A stretch of DNA of 64,000 nucleotides from Candidatus Ruthturnera sp. Tsphm01 (lineage in GTDB: Bacteria > Pseudomonadota > Gammaproteobacteria > PS1 > Pseudothioglobaceae): contig CP125320.1 in the NCBI GenBank assembly GCA_030142985.1, positions 253,639 through 317,638 on the forward strand. Reading direction: 5' to 3'. This document shows positions 1 through 7,934 of the stretch, in pieces. Within the stretch, counting starts at the first letter, position 1, and every line of letters begins with the position of its first letter. A model generated the notes under the pieces. That model searched no databases and was not told the DNA's origin. It saw only the letters and a list, made by a program, of their open reading frames with translations. The position numbers were made by a program, and so were the translations under genes.

Positions 1-396
1 GGCCGCGTGATTAGCTTCAACAGTTAAAACACTATTAAGCAATAAAACACCTTGTGTTGCCCAGTGCGTTAAATCGCCACTTTGGCTAGGTTCAATGTTT
101 AAATCACCATATAATTCTTTAAAGATATTGCTAAGCGATGGCGGCTTCTTTACCCCTTGGACGACTGAAAAACTCAAACCATGAGCTTGCCCCAATCCAT
201 GATAAGGGTCTTGTCCAAGAATAACAACCTTAACTTTATCAAACGCAGTTAACTCAAATGCTTTAAACCAGTTTTTAAAATGGGGAAAAATAACTTTTTT
301 AGCTTGTTTTTGCTGTTGTAAAAATCGTTTCAAATCAGTCATTGATTGTGTTTCAAGTAATATTTTGATGTTTGGATGCCAGCTTTGTATGTTCAT
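1..396 (-). CDS. ung: Uracil-DNA glycosylase (3' end outside window)
   Basis: Family 1 uracil-DNA glycosylase, which removes uracil from DNA to start base excision repair. The reverse strand from the ATG at 396 reads [19 protein letters not shown] and contains the catalytic water-activating motif GQDPYHG followed by [12 protein letters not shown], diagnostic of Ung. 132 codons are visible; family members have about 220-230, so the C-terminal part lies beyond position 1. The start codon overlaps the TGA of the thioredoxin-like gene upstream (ATGA overlap, 393-396), so the two are probably co-transcribed and translationally coupled. The identification is secure; only the distal end is unseen. 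Confidence 0.93.
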   Translation of the reverse strand, partial: MNIQSWHPNIKILLETQSMTDLKRFLQQQKQAKKVIFPHFKNWFKAFELTAFDKVKVVILGQDPYHGLGQAHGLSFSVVQGVKKPPSLSNIFKELYGDLNIEPSQSGDLTHWATQGVLLLNSVLTVEANHAA

Positions 397-875
397 AAAC
401 TTGTCCACCATAATCTTAAGCGATAGCCAAGCGTACTCACATAACCCACCTCAATAAATTTAATTTGGTTGTCTTTTGAGATGAAAAAACTCGTTGGTGT
501 TGCTTTAACGCCAAGCAGTCTTGCCAAAGAGCCAGAATTGTCATTAATGATATTGTCTATTTTCATGTTATGTTTTTGTGCATATGCTTGCAAATCAGTA
601 TCAGAACCAGATTGCATGGCAATGTTAAGCACTCTATAATCACGGCTTACGGTCTGAATATTGTCATTTTCAAGTTGACAAACTCCACACCAAGTTGCCC
701 AAAAATGTATTAAAGTTGCCTCATTTGAGTGTGATGAGACAGCTATCCCGCTTAAAGTTTTGCTATTAAAACTTGGCACAACACCACTACTTAAGTCATG
801 TTGTTGGTAAGCACGAAAACTAAAAATAGCAATAATCACCAGTAACCATTGTAAAATTGTTTTTCTTTTTCTCAT
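393..875 (-). CDS. TlpA/DsbE-like membrane-anchored thioredoxin-fold protein
   Basis: Thiol-disulfide oxidoreductase of the TlpA/ResA/DsbE type, 160 residues. A basic N-terminus and one membrane-spanning segment (about residues 7-20) anchor a periplasmic thioredoxin fold. The active site is WCGVC with cysteines at about 63 and 66, and a cis-proline lies in ATPTSF near residue 127. Such proteins reduce or oxidise periplasmic disulfides, often for cytochrome c maturation, but the exact partner cannot be read here. It is a second protein of this class besides the CcmG at 34572. It lies directly upstream of ung with overlapping stop and start, and is divergent from tpm with only 15 bases between the two starts, so their promoters must overlap the coding ends. 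Confidence 0.8.
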   Translation of the reverse strand: MRKRKTILQWLLVIIAIFSFRAYQQHDLSSGVVPSFNSKTLSGIAVSSHSNEATLIHFWATWCGVCQLENDNIQTVSRDYRVLNIAMQSGSDTDLQAYAQKHNMKIDNIINDNSGSLARLLGVKATPTSFFISKDNQIKFIEVGYVSTLGYRLRLWWTSL

Positions 876-890
876 GAATTATCATTATAT

Positions 891-1538
891 ATGACTGATT
901 GGATAGCACGCTGGCAAGAGGGGAAAATAGGTTGGCATAAAAATCAACCTAACTCAAGACTAATTGAATTTATTGATTGTTTAAAACTAAGTACTAACAC
1001 TTGTGTATTTGTACCATTATGCGGAAAAAGTGTTGATATGCTATATTTTCTAGAAAAAGGTTTTAAGGTGTTGGGTGTTGAGTTGAGCGAACTTGCTGCT
1101 CAACAGTTTTTTGTAGAGAATAAGTTGCATTTTTCAACTAAGAAAAGTGGCAAATTTGTGATTTATTCTTCAAAAAATATTGATATTTATTGCGGTGATT
1201 ATTTTGACCTTGATGCCAGCGTTTTGAATCATGTTAGTGCCGTGTATGATAGAGCGTCTTTAATTGCACTTCCTTTGACTTTAAGAGCGAAATATGCATC
1301 CCACTTATGCGCTATAATACCCACTGATTGCAGGACGTTATTATTAACCTTAAATTATCCTCAATCACAAATAAGTGGACCGCCTTATGCGGTCAATGAG
1401 GCGGAGGTAAATTCGCTTTTTAAAGGGCATGAGTGTCAGCAGTTACAATGTTTTGATGACATTAAAAATGAGCCCAAGTTTCAACGTGAAAATGTTGATT
1501 TTATTGAAAAAGCAACGTATTGTTTGCGTAAAAAATAA
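891..1538 (+). CDS. tpm: Thiopurine S-methyltransferase
   Basis: SAM-dependent methyltransferase of the TPMT family, 215 residues, the usual bacterial length. The N-terminal WIARWQEGKIGWHKNQPN and the SAM-binding region VFVPLCGKSVDMLYFLEKG (about 39-57) followed by VLGVELSELA are characteristic. Bacterial members methylate thiopurines and are linked to selenium or tellurium oxyanion methylation; the natural substrate here is unknown. It is the first gene of a long plus-strand run, and the next gene starts 8 bases after its stop behind AGAGGAAAA. Confidence 0.88.
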   Translation: MTDWIARWQEGKIGWHKNQPNSRLIEFIDCLKLSTNTCVFVPLCGKSVDMLYFLEKGFKVLGVELSELAAQQFFVENKLHFSTKKSGKFVIYSSKNIDIYCGDYFDLDASVLNHVSAVYDRASLIALPLTLRAKYASHLCAIIPTDCRTLLLTLNYPQSQISGPPYAVNEAEVNSLFKGHECQQLQCFDDIKNEPKFQRENVDFIEKATYCLRKK

Positions 1539-1546
1539 GAGGAAAA

Positions 1547-1861
1547 ATGGCAAAGAAAATAAAAGGAATGGTGGCGCAATTTGGCACTAAGGGATATGGT
1601 TTCATTACAGGCGACAATGGTGAAAAATATTTTGTTCATCAAAAAAATATTTTTAACAAATCTTGCCTAAAAGCTAATACACGCGTTGTGTTTAGTGCAC
1701 AAAACTCTGAGAAAGGATTGGTGGCAGTGGATGTTAGTCTAGAGAAAAGCACTAAGGTGCCTAATTCTGAGTCTAAGTCGTTATCAAATAGTGTTATTAA
1801 AAGCATGTTTGTCATTTTATTTATCATTCAAGCGATTGTTGTTTATAAAATATTTTTATGA
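1547..1861 (+). CDS. Cold-shock-domain protein with C-terminal membrane segment
   Basis: A 104-residue protein whose first 65 residues form a cold-shock (CSD/OB-fold) domain: KGMVAQFGTKGYGFITGDNG and YFVHQKNI correspond to RNP1 and RNP2, though the aromatic residues of RNP1 are partly replaced. A polar linker of about 17 residues leads to one hydrophobic segment (about 83-103) ending at the C-terminus. CSD proteins bind single-stranded RNA or DNA; the membrane tail would place this one at the inner membrane, like other CSD-membrane fusions such as the CSD-DUF1294 type. The RBS is AGGAAAA just before the ATG. The stop overlaps the start of the next gene by 4 bases (1858-1861). Confidence 0.75.
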   Translation: MAKKIKGMVAQFGTKGYGFITGDNGEKYFVHQKNIFNKSCLKANTRVVFSAQNSEKGLVAVDVSLEKSTKVPNSESKSLSNSVIKSMFVILFIIQAIVVYKIFL

Positions 1862-2466
1862 TAAAAAAATACTTGCTCATTGCACTAATTTCATTAACAC
1901 TTAGTGGATGTTTTTCAACGCCTGCCGTGCAAGTGAATAATATTTGCCATTTAATGGATGGGCAGGTGAGTTGGTATCAAGCGGTTAAAGCCAGCGAGAA
2001 AAAGCATGGTTCGCCTATGCATGTGCAGTTGGCTATTATGTATCAAGAGTCGCACTTTGCATCAGATGCAAAACCACCAAGAGGTAAGTTATTTGGTATC
2101 GTGCCATGGTTTAGAACAAGTAGTGCCTATGGTTTTGCACAAGCTAAAGATGCAACTTGGAAATGGTATCAGCTAAAAACGAGAAATCAAAGCGCCAGTC
2201 GTGATGATTTTGATGATGCCATAGATTTTATTGGCTGGTATATTAATCAGTCCAGTAAGCGTTCTGGTATTGATAAATCAGATGCTTACAATCAGTACCT
2301 TGCTTATCATGAAGGACATAATGGTTTCAATAAACAAACTTATTCTACCAAGCCGTGGTTGCTAAAAATAGCGCGTGGTGTTAATGATAATGCACAGCGT
2401 TATAAACACCAACTTAAACAATGCGCTTCGCAATTAGACAGTAATAATGTTTGGAGACTCTTCTAG
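1858..2466 (+). CDS. Lipoprotein with lytic transglycosylase (SLT-like) domain
   Basis: A 202-residue lipoprotein. The signal peptide ends in the lipobox LSGC, with the lipidated cysteine at residue 18. The mature part carries a lysozyme-like SLT signature: AIMYQESHF, with the presumed catalytic glutamate at about 64, then SAYGFAQAKDATWKWY and YHEGHNGF. It would cleave peptidoglycan glycan strands from the periplasmic face of a membrane. It is short compared with Slt70 or MltC and resembles small stand-alone transglycosylase-fold lipoproteins. It starts inside the stop of the preceding gene (ATGA), which implies translational coupling. The role in growth or envelope-machine assembly is not determinable. 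Confidence 0.72.
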   Translation: MIKKYLLIALISLTLSGCFSTPAVQVNNICHLMDGQVSWYQAVKASEKKHGSPMHVQLAIMYQESHFASDAKPPRGKLFGIVPWFRTSSAYGFAQAKDATWKWYQLKTRNQSASRDDFDDAIDFIGWYINQSSKRSGIDKSDAYNQYLAYHEGHNGFNKQTYSTKPWLLKIARGVNDNAQRYKHQLKQCASQLDSNNVWRLF

Positions 2467-2471
2467 ATTTC

Positions 2472-2798
2472 ATGTGGGTAAAAGTTTTAGACCAAGCGCC
2501 AAAAGAAGGCACAATGGTTGAAATTGTCGTGGAAGGTAGAGATTTATTAATTGCACTTAATCAAGGTAAGTTGTATTGTGCAGATAACCGTTGTCCACAT
2601 GAAGATATTAAATTGACGTTAGGCTGTTTAAAAGACAATCGAATCAAGTGTTCACTACATGGGTTTAGTTTTGATTTGACCACAGGGGATAGCGCACAGA
2701 TAGAGGTTGATAATTTATGCGTTTATCCTATCAAGCAAGAAAATAATAAAATTTATATTAAATTTGATAAAATCTGTCATTCTGCTAATTATCTATAA
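2472..2798 (+). CDS. Rieske [2Fe-2S] ferredoxin-like protein
   Basis: Small soluble Rieske-type iron-sulfur protein, 108 residues from the ATG at 2472. The two ligand pairs are intact: CPH (Cys41, His43) and CSLHG (Cys60, His63), each in the expected context for a [2Fe-2S] cluster. The length and absence of a membrane anchor resemble NirD and dioxygenase ferredoxins, which pass electrons in the cytoplasm. A TTG at 2451 in the same frame would add seven residues inside the preceding gene; the ATG fits the family start better. The next gene begins 2 bases after the stop. No oxygenase partner is adjacent, so its electron acceptor is unknown. Confidence 0.82.
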   Translation: MWVKVLDQAPKEGTMVEIVVEGRDLLIALNQGKLYCADNRCPHEDIKLTLGCLKDNRIKCSLHGFSFDLTTGDSAQIEVDNLCVYPIKQENNKIYIKFDKICHSANYL

Positions 2799-2800
2799 TT

Positions 2801-3865
2801 ATGAAGACACCCCAAACACTAATGCACTCAATTATTCAACGCATAGCAACAGGTCCTGATTTGAGTAAAAATATTGATTTCGAAGAAGCTAAAGCAGGCA
2901 TGCAAGGTATATTGCGTGGCGAGATTAATGAAGTGCAATCAGCCATCTTTTTAATTGCGCTTCGTATGAAGCGCGAAACACGTGAAGAGAGCGAAGGTAT
3001 CCTTGCTGCCATCCTTGGCGAATCTGATCAGCAGCAGGTGTTGGTTGATGATTTAGTAGATTTGGGCGACCCTTATAGTGGTTATAACCGATCTGTCCCA
3101 ATTTCATCATTTTTACCACCATTGTTGGCTGAACTTGGTTTGCCTACCGTTATTCATGGTTTAGACAGTGTATCACCAAAATATGGACTTACTCATCGAC
3201 ATATTAATGAGGCTTTGGGCTTGGAGGTTAACCACTCAACTACGCAAGCAAAAACTCGACTTGAAGATAGCAATATTGGTTGGTCGTATATTGATCAAGC
3301 AAATTATTGCCAAGGATTGCATAACCTTGTGTCTTTGCGTAATCAAATCATTAAACGCAGTGTGATTAACACAGTAGAAACCTTAATTGGACCATTGCGT
3401 GGTAAAAAAACGCATTCTATTTTGGGCTACGTACATAAGCCTTATCCCCCTATTTATGCGCATTTAGTGACTGTTTCAGGCATGGACACATCATTGCTAG
3501 TTCGTGGCGTTGAAGGTGGTGTAATTCCCTCACTTCGCCAAAAAGGTTTAATTATTTCTTATCAAGGCTTGGTTGAGCAAGACAGGGTAGATATTGACCC
3601 TAAGTCGTTGGGTATTAATCAAGATATGCGTGCTATTTCATTTCCTAGCGAATTAGATGTACATAGTGATATTAAAGCCTTAGCAGGTTACATAGTTAAA
3701 TTAGGAAAATCTGCTCTATCAGGCGAGAAAGGACTGTTTTATGATGGTTTGGTTTTGGCTGCTAGTTTGATTCTTTGGCATACTAAAAGAGTTAATTCAT
3801 TAGTTGAAGCTGCTCACATAACAAGAGCGGTCTTAGACTCTGGTAAAGCATTGAATCGTTTATAA
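2801..3865 (+). CDS. ybiB: TrpD2/YbiB-type glycosyltransferase-family protein
   Basis: Protein of the anthranilate phosphoribosyltransferase fold, TrpD2 (YbiB) subgroup, 354 residues. The helical N-terminal domain (GEINEVQSAIFLIALRMK) and the central VIHGLDSVSPKYGLTHRHI and TLIGPLRGKKTHSILGYVH segments match the family. YbiB proteins bind nucleic acids and are not thought to make tryptophan: the glycine-rich phosphoribosyl-pyrophosphate motif of true TrpD is altered (here a DLGDPYSGYN-like segment). In E. coli ybiB is damage-regulated; no LexA box was identified here. It follows the Rieske gene closely, with a 42-base gap to the next gene. Confidence 0.8.
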   Translation: MKTPQTLMHSIIQRIATGPDLSKNIDFEEAKAGMQGILRGEINEVQSAIFLIALRMKRETREESEGILAAILGESDQQQVLVDDLVDLGDPYSGYNRSVPISSFLPPLLAELGLPTVIHGLDSVSPKYGLTHRHINEALGLEVNHSTTQAKTRLEDSNIGWSYIDQANYCQGLHNLVSLRNQIIKRSVINTVETLIGPLRGKKTHSILGYVHKPYPPIYAHLVTVSGMDTSLLVRGVEGGVIPSLRQKGLIISYQGLVEQDRVDIDPKSLGINQDMRAISFPSELDVHSDIKALAGYIVKLGKSALSGEKGLFYDGLVLAASLILWHTKRVNSLVEAAHITRAVLDSGKALNRL

Positions 3866-3907
3866 TAAAACCTTATAAATCATCATAAAATAAAAAAAGG
3901 AAGGAAA

Positions 3908-4369
3908 ATGAATAATTTTATTAAAGTTGTTATTAGCTGGTTAACTGCCTTATGGGTGTCACATGTCTTTTTAGGCTCATTGCCGTATAAATTTAATGGT
4001 GCAGCAGAACCACTATATATTTTTTCTACTTTAGGTGAGTGGATGAGCGGGGTTTTGGGCGATACGATAGGTGGATTGTTCACTCAGTACGGTGCTTATA
4101 TTGTTGGCGGTTTTGAGTTGCTCACTTCTTTGGTTTTGCTATCTCCTCTTGTTTTGTGGCGTCGAAGAGAAAAATTACATTACATTGGTGGTTTAATGGC
4201 GTCAATAGTGATGGCAGGTGCAGTGTTTTTCCATTTGTTTACCCCATTGGGTTGGGTGGTTAAATGGAGCGAGAATGGACAAGCACAAATTGATTCAGAC
4301 TTGGCAAATACGGCTTTATCTGTTTTAGTTTTAGGTATTGTCATGGTTATTCTAAATAGACGAGCCTAA
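3908..4369 (+). CDS. Small four-helix membrane protein (DoxX-like)
   Basis: Integral membrane protein of 153 residues with about four hydrophobic segments (roughly 5-25, 60-82, 93-115, 133-150) and a FHLFTPLGW segment after the third. Size and topology resemble the DoxX/DUF417 group, but I recognise no diagnostic residue, so the name is tentative. A strong ribosome-binding site, AAAGGAAGGAAA, precedes the ATG, and the 42-base gap upstream makes this the likely first gene of the unit that continues with decarboxylase, cysteine dioxygenase, two ATP-grasp proteins and a VTT protein. The decarboxylase start follows its stop by 3 bases. Confidence 0.6.
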   Translation: MNNFIKVVISWLTALWVSHVFLGSLPYKFNGAAEPLYIFSTLGEWMSGVLGDTIGGLFTQYGAYIVGGFELLTSLVLLSPLVLWRRREKLHYIGGLMASIVMAGAVFFHLFTPLGWVVKWSENGQAQIDSDLANTALSVLVLGIVMVILNRRA

Positions 4370-4372
4370 TTG

Positions 4373-5758
4373 ATGCAAGATCAGGATATCTTACAAAAAA
4401 TAGCCCAGGTCTTCGCCACTTTAAACTTTAAAAAATCTAACCAACTTATTAAGTATCAAACTATTAATGAGTTGGAAAAAACCCTAAATTTAAACAAACA
4501 AGGCTCGCAATGTTGGGAAGAGGTGTTTACATGGGTGGGGCAATATTTAGAATATTCTCCCAATACTAGCCACCCTAATTTTGCTAATCGTATGTGGTCG
4601 GGTGCTAATCAACCTTCCATTGTGGGTGAAATTGTGACTGCGCTAAGCAACACCTCAAACTGCACTTTTGAATCTGCGCCTGTTGCAGCGTTAATGGAAA
4701 AATACATGATTGAGCAAATGCTTGACATAGTGGGTTTTAAAAACGGCGAAGGGCAGATGACAACAGGATCGAGTAATGCTAATATGATAGCCATGATGGT
4801 TGCACGTAATCAAGCATTAAAAGAGGTAAAAAAGCAAGGACTGTTTAATCAAAAACCTTTGTTTGCCTTTGTCAATAAAGATGCGCATTATTCATTAGAC
4901 AAGGCGGCTAATATATTAGGCATTGGTACTCATCATTTAATTAAGATAGCTACTTTTGAAGATGGCTCAATAAACACAACATTACTTGATAAGAAAATCA
5001 AGAAAATCAAACAACAAGGTGGTTTGGTGTTCTTTGTTTGTGCAACATTAGGCACAACAGTACGAGGCGCTTATGATGATATTAAAGTTTTAACTGTATT
5101 GAAAAATAAGCACAGTTTTTGGCTACATGGTGATGGCGCGTGGGGTGGTGCAGCAATCATGAGTTTGAAATTAAAAAAGAAATTTTTAACAGGTGTTGAG
5201 CATCTAGATTCTTTCACCATGGATTTTCACAAAATGCTGGGTAGTAATTTAATGTGTAATTTTTTTTTGTTAAACCATCAGCGTTTATTATCATGCACTT
5301 GCGCAGATGGAGATGGCAGTTATATTTTTAGAGATAATAGCGTTGATTTAGGCGTTGCCTCATTGCAATGTGGTCGTCGTGTTGATAGTTTAAAATGGTT
5401 TTTAGATTGGAAATTCTATACCAAGCAAGGGTTTTCTGATAGGATTGAGAATTACTACCAACTGGCAAAATTTGCTGAGGATTTTATTAATACTAGTGTT
5501 GATTTAGAAATGGTACTCAAGCGCACCTCTTTTAATGTCTGCTTCCGCTTTAAAACCAACCATCCTGATAAAAATAATTTTAATCAGCGCTTGCGTGATC
5601 GTTTATATCAGGAACAACATACCTTGCTGTCTTTAGCCTATGTAGAAAATTTTTTAGTGTTTCGATTATTAATCAGTAATATTAATATGGATAAAGTGAA
5701 ATTAATTAGTTTGCTTAATCGTTTAATTAAGACAGGAAAAGAACTGAACAATGTTTAA
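4373..5758 (+). CDS. Group II PLP-dependent amino-acid decarboxylase, possibly cysteine sulfinate decarboxylase
   Basis: Member of the glutamate/aromatic/cysteine-sulfinate decarboxylase family (fold type I, group II), about 461 residues. Visible motifs: KDAHYSLDKAA (His stacking on PLP), HGDGAWGGAAIM (aspartate/alanine contacts to the cofactor) and the lysine motif TMDFHKMLGS with the Schiff-base lysine near residue 287. The spacing of these motifs matches glutamate and cysteine sulfinate decarboxylases. The downstream cysteine dioxygenase, with overlapping coding regions, favours cysteine sulfinate as substrate and hypotaurine as product; aspartate or glutamate decarboxylation cannot be excluded. 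An adjacent TTG at 4370 is an alternative start. Confidence is high for the family and moderate for the substrate. Confidence 0.83.
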   Translation: MQDQDILQKIAQVFATLNFKKSNQLIKYQTINELEKTLNLNKQGSQCWEEVFTWVGQYLEYSPNTSHPNFANRMWSGANQPSIVGEIVTALSNTSNCTFESAPVAALMEKYMIEQMLDIVGFKNGEGQMTTGSSNANMIAMMVARNQALKEVKKQGLFNQKPLFAFVNKDAHYSLDKAANILGIGTHHLIKIATFEDGSINTTLLDKKIKKIKQQGGLVFFVCATLGTTVRGAYDDIKVLTVLKNKHSFWLHGDGAWGGAAIMSLKLKKKFLTGVEHLDSFTMDFHKMLGSNLMCNFFLLNHQRLLSCTCADGDGSYIFRDNSVDLGVASLQCGRRVDSLKWFLDWKFYTKQGFSDRIENYYQLAKFAEDFINTSVDLEMVLKRTSFNVCFRFKTNHPDKNNFNQRLRDRLYQEQHTLLSLAYVENFLVFRLLISNINMDKVKLISLLNRLIKTGKELNNV

Positions 5759-6239
5759 AAAAATTCAGAATACACATTACACACATTCAGTTGATTTTGA
5801 TTTTAAGAGGTTGTGTGTACTGCTCCATGAAGAAAAATATGCTTTAGCCATCGAACAAATAAAGACACTTGCCTTAGGGATAGATTTACAGACTTTATTG
5901 TTTGATCAATATAGTTACACAAGGAATATTATTATTAACAATAAAAGCCACTGGTTGGGATTGTTAAATTGGGATAAAGGTGCAACAACACGCGTTCATG
6001 GACATCCAGATCGTGCTTTTGTTTATGTGATTAAAGGTCAGTTAATGTGTCAAGATTTTAACAAGAACCCACTGACTAAACTTAGGAGTAGTAAGCTTAT
6101 TGATGGAGCGTGCCAATATAGTAATGGCGTGAAAGGAAAAATGGACAATTACATTCATCAAATTAGTGCCATTGAGCCAAGTCTAAGTTTGCACTTCTAT
6201 TCAGACAACCCTATTAAAGGAGAGGTTTTTGACTTTTAG
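5751..6239 (+). CDS. Cysteine dioxygenase (type I, cupin)
   Basis: Non-haem iron cupin of 162 residues that oxidises cysteine to cysteine sulfinate with O2. The iron ligands are all visible: HGH (His83, His85) and His136 in YIHQIS. The substrate-orienting motif YTRN (Tyr56, Arg58) and the SLHFY segment (Ser146, His148, Tyr150), equivalent to the Ser-His-Tyr triad of mammalian CDO, are also present. The position of the mammalian crosslink cysteine is not cysteine, as in other bacterial CDOs. It begins 8 bases inside the decarboxylase gene and overlaps the next gene by 11 bases, so production of both enzymes is probably coupled. Confidence 0.85.
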   Translation: MFKKIQNTHYTHSVDFDFKRLCVLLHEEKYALAIEQIKTLALGIDLQTLLFDQYSYTRNIIINNKSHWLGLLNWDKGATTRVHGHPDRAFVYVIKGQLMCQDFNKNPLTKLRSSKLIDGACQYSNGVKGKMDNYIHQISAIEPSLSLHFYSDNPIKGEVFDF

Positions 6240-7038
6240 GTTGATTTTTTATTATATTTATTGGTCGTTAAGACTTGGCATTCCGCCTTGGTATTATTTC
6301 CAAATCAATGCTGAGTGGTACAATAAAAAAAAAGGGTTTTATTCTAAAATTGATATGGATGAGCGTATCCCTTTAAAGTGGCGATTGAAGCAAGTCTATC
6401 TTGATAAAAACAATCCACCTTGCGATTTTCCTGTATTTTTAAAACCAGAGTGGGGGCAAAATTCCAATGGCATCAAAAAAACTGATTCAAAAGATGAATT
6501 TTTAGTTTTTAATCATAAAAAAAGCAAAATTCCTTATATTGTTCAAGAGGCGGCAATGGAAGCGCAAGAATATGAGATTTTCTATATTCGCAATCCTGAT
6601 AATGAAGCACACTGTATTACGCTGACAATTACCCAAGCAATTAACCATTCAGGTGAATCTTATCCTATTAATAGTGTTAATAACAAACAGGTAGTTTATC
6701 AAGATTGCACACTAGATTTTTCACCTAGTGAGCTTAAAAAATTGCACAATCACTTGCAAGAGTTACCACGTTTTCGTATTGCTAGAGTGGGGCTTAAGAC
6801 CAATTCTAAACAAGATTTATTGGAAGGTTTGTTTCACATTATTGAGATTAATTTATTTGCACCATTTCCAATTAATCTACTAGATAATAGCATTTCAAAA
6901 AAAATCAAACACCAATTTATTAAAGACAATATGTATCACCTTGTTAGAACTAGCAATACAACACCTAAAGAACATTTTAATCGCTTTGTATTTTTCAAAA
7001 AAGTCATCAAGCATTATCAGTCAAAATCAGAGTTATGA
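6229..7038 (+). CDS. ATP-grasp-like protein A of the cysteine dioxygenase operon
   Basis: A 269-residue protein with features of an ATP-grasp carboxylate-amine ligase: FPVFLKPEWGQNSNGI (a nucleotide-binding lysine with small loop, about 63-78), YIVQEAAMEAQEYEI (adenine-contact region) and a distal HIIEINLFAPFPIN segment where metal-binding Glu/Asn would lie. The N-terminal domain is short. No close family name is recognised. The start is a TTG supported by AAAGGAGAGG at 6216-6225 with 6-base spacing, inside the end of the dioxygenase gene. It overlaps the second ATP-grasp gene by 4 bases. It may act on the amine made upstream or form a heteromeric ligase with its neighbour. Confidence 0.6.
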   Translation: MTFRLIFYYIYWSLRLGIPPWYYFQINAEWYNKKKGFYSKIDMDERIPLKWRLKQVYLDKNNPPCDFPVFLKPEWGQNSNGIKKTDSKDEFLVFNHKKSKIPYIVQEAAMEAQEYEIFYIRNPDNEAHCITLTITQAINHSGESYPINSVNNKQVVYQDCTLDFSPSELKKLHNHLQELPRFRIARVGLKTNSKQDLLEGLFHIIEINLFAPFPINLLDNSISKKIKHQFIKDNMYHLVRTSNTTPKEHFNRFVFFKKVIKHYQSKSEL

Positions 7039-7934
7039 AACATTGGTTATATCGATTTTTATCACGATTTTTTTTATCAGGCTGTAGTGACTACAATCCG
7101 TTAAGGGTGCGTCGTGCTTGCCGTTCTAAAGCGCAAGCTCGAATAGCTTTTGAGAAAAATAATCTGCCTTACGCTCAAGGCAGAACTTTTATTAATCCTA
7201 TTGATGCATTTAAATTTGCTAAAAAAAATGAGTTTCCTTTAGTTATTAAACCCAATGTTGGTGGGTTTTCTAGGGGGGTGTATTTTCCTATTAATAGTTA
7301 TGCAGAATTGCTAAAGGCCAGCATAGGCGTTAAAAAATGGTGGCCAGTGAGTATTATTGAACAATATTTATTGGGCAAAAATTATCGCGTGGTGATGACT
7401 AGGTTCGGGGTAATGTCAATACTTAGGCGTTACCCCCCTTTTGTTATTGGTGATGGTGTGAATGATATAGATAAACTTATTGATGATGAAAATTTGATTA
7501 GGAAACAGATGAACTTAACACCCGCTGTCAATTCTATTCCTAAGAATTCAGCCATCAAACAACACCTAAAGAAACAAAAAAAGAAACTGTCTAGCGTTCC
7601 TAGCATCGGGCAAAAGGTATATTTACATCACAAAATAGCACTAAGATTAGGCGCTAGTGTTGAAATTATCGATAAAAGAATCTTAACTGAGAAAAATAGA
7701 CAAGATTTGGAAAAAATACTCAATTTTTTTGATGCTAATATTCTAGGTATTGATGTGATTTGTAAGCAAGGTATTGAAGTTGATTTTAATGCACAAGCGT
7801 GCTTTTTTTTGGAACTTAATTCACGCCCATTTTTAGCAATGCATGACAATCCCAGATATGGGAAAAGTGAAGATTTGTCCATTTTTTACCACCAATTAAA
7901 CAAAATACAAGTTTTTGATCATGAGAGATATTAA
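7035..7934 (+). CDS. ATP-grasp ligase B (cyanophycin/glutathione-synthetase-like domain)
   Basis: A 299-residue ATP-grasp protein. FPLVIKPNVGGFSRGV (about 71-86) is the first ATP-binding loop, IIEQYLLGKNYRVVMT matches the adenine-binding strand and the following Arg-containing strand, and FLELNSRPFLAMHDNPRYG holds the metal-binding Glu-Leu-Asn plus the RP-x-MH pattern seen in cyanophycin synthetase and the GshB-like half of GshAB. The family ligates a carboxylate, activated as acyl phosphate, to an amine. ATG overlaps the previous TGA (7035-7038). The product is unknown; in context a conjugate of a sulfur amino acid or of hypotaurine/taurine is plausible but unproven. Confidence 0.72.
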   Translation: MKHWLYRFLSRFFLSGCSDYNPLRVRRACRSKAQARIAFEKNNLPYAQGRTFINPIDAFKFAKKNEFPLVIKPNVGGFSRGVYFPINSYAELLKASIGVKKWWPVSIIEQYLLGKNYRVVMTRFGVMSILRRYPPFVIGDGVNDIDKLIDDENLIRKQMNLTPAVNSIPKNSAIKQHLKKQKKKLSSVPSIGQKVYLHHKIALRLGASVEIIDKRILTEKNRQDLEKILNFFDANILGIDVICKQGIEVDFNAQACFFLELNSRPFLAMHDNPRYGKSEDLSIFYHQLNKIQVFDHERY

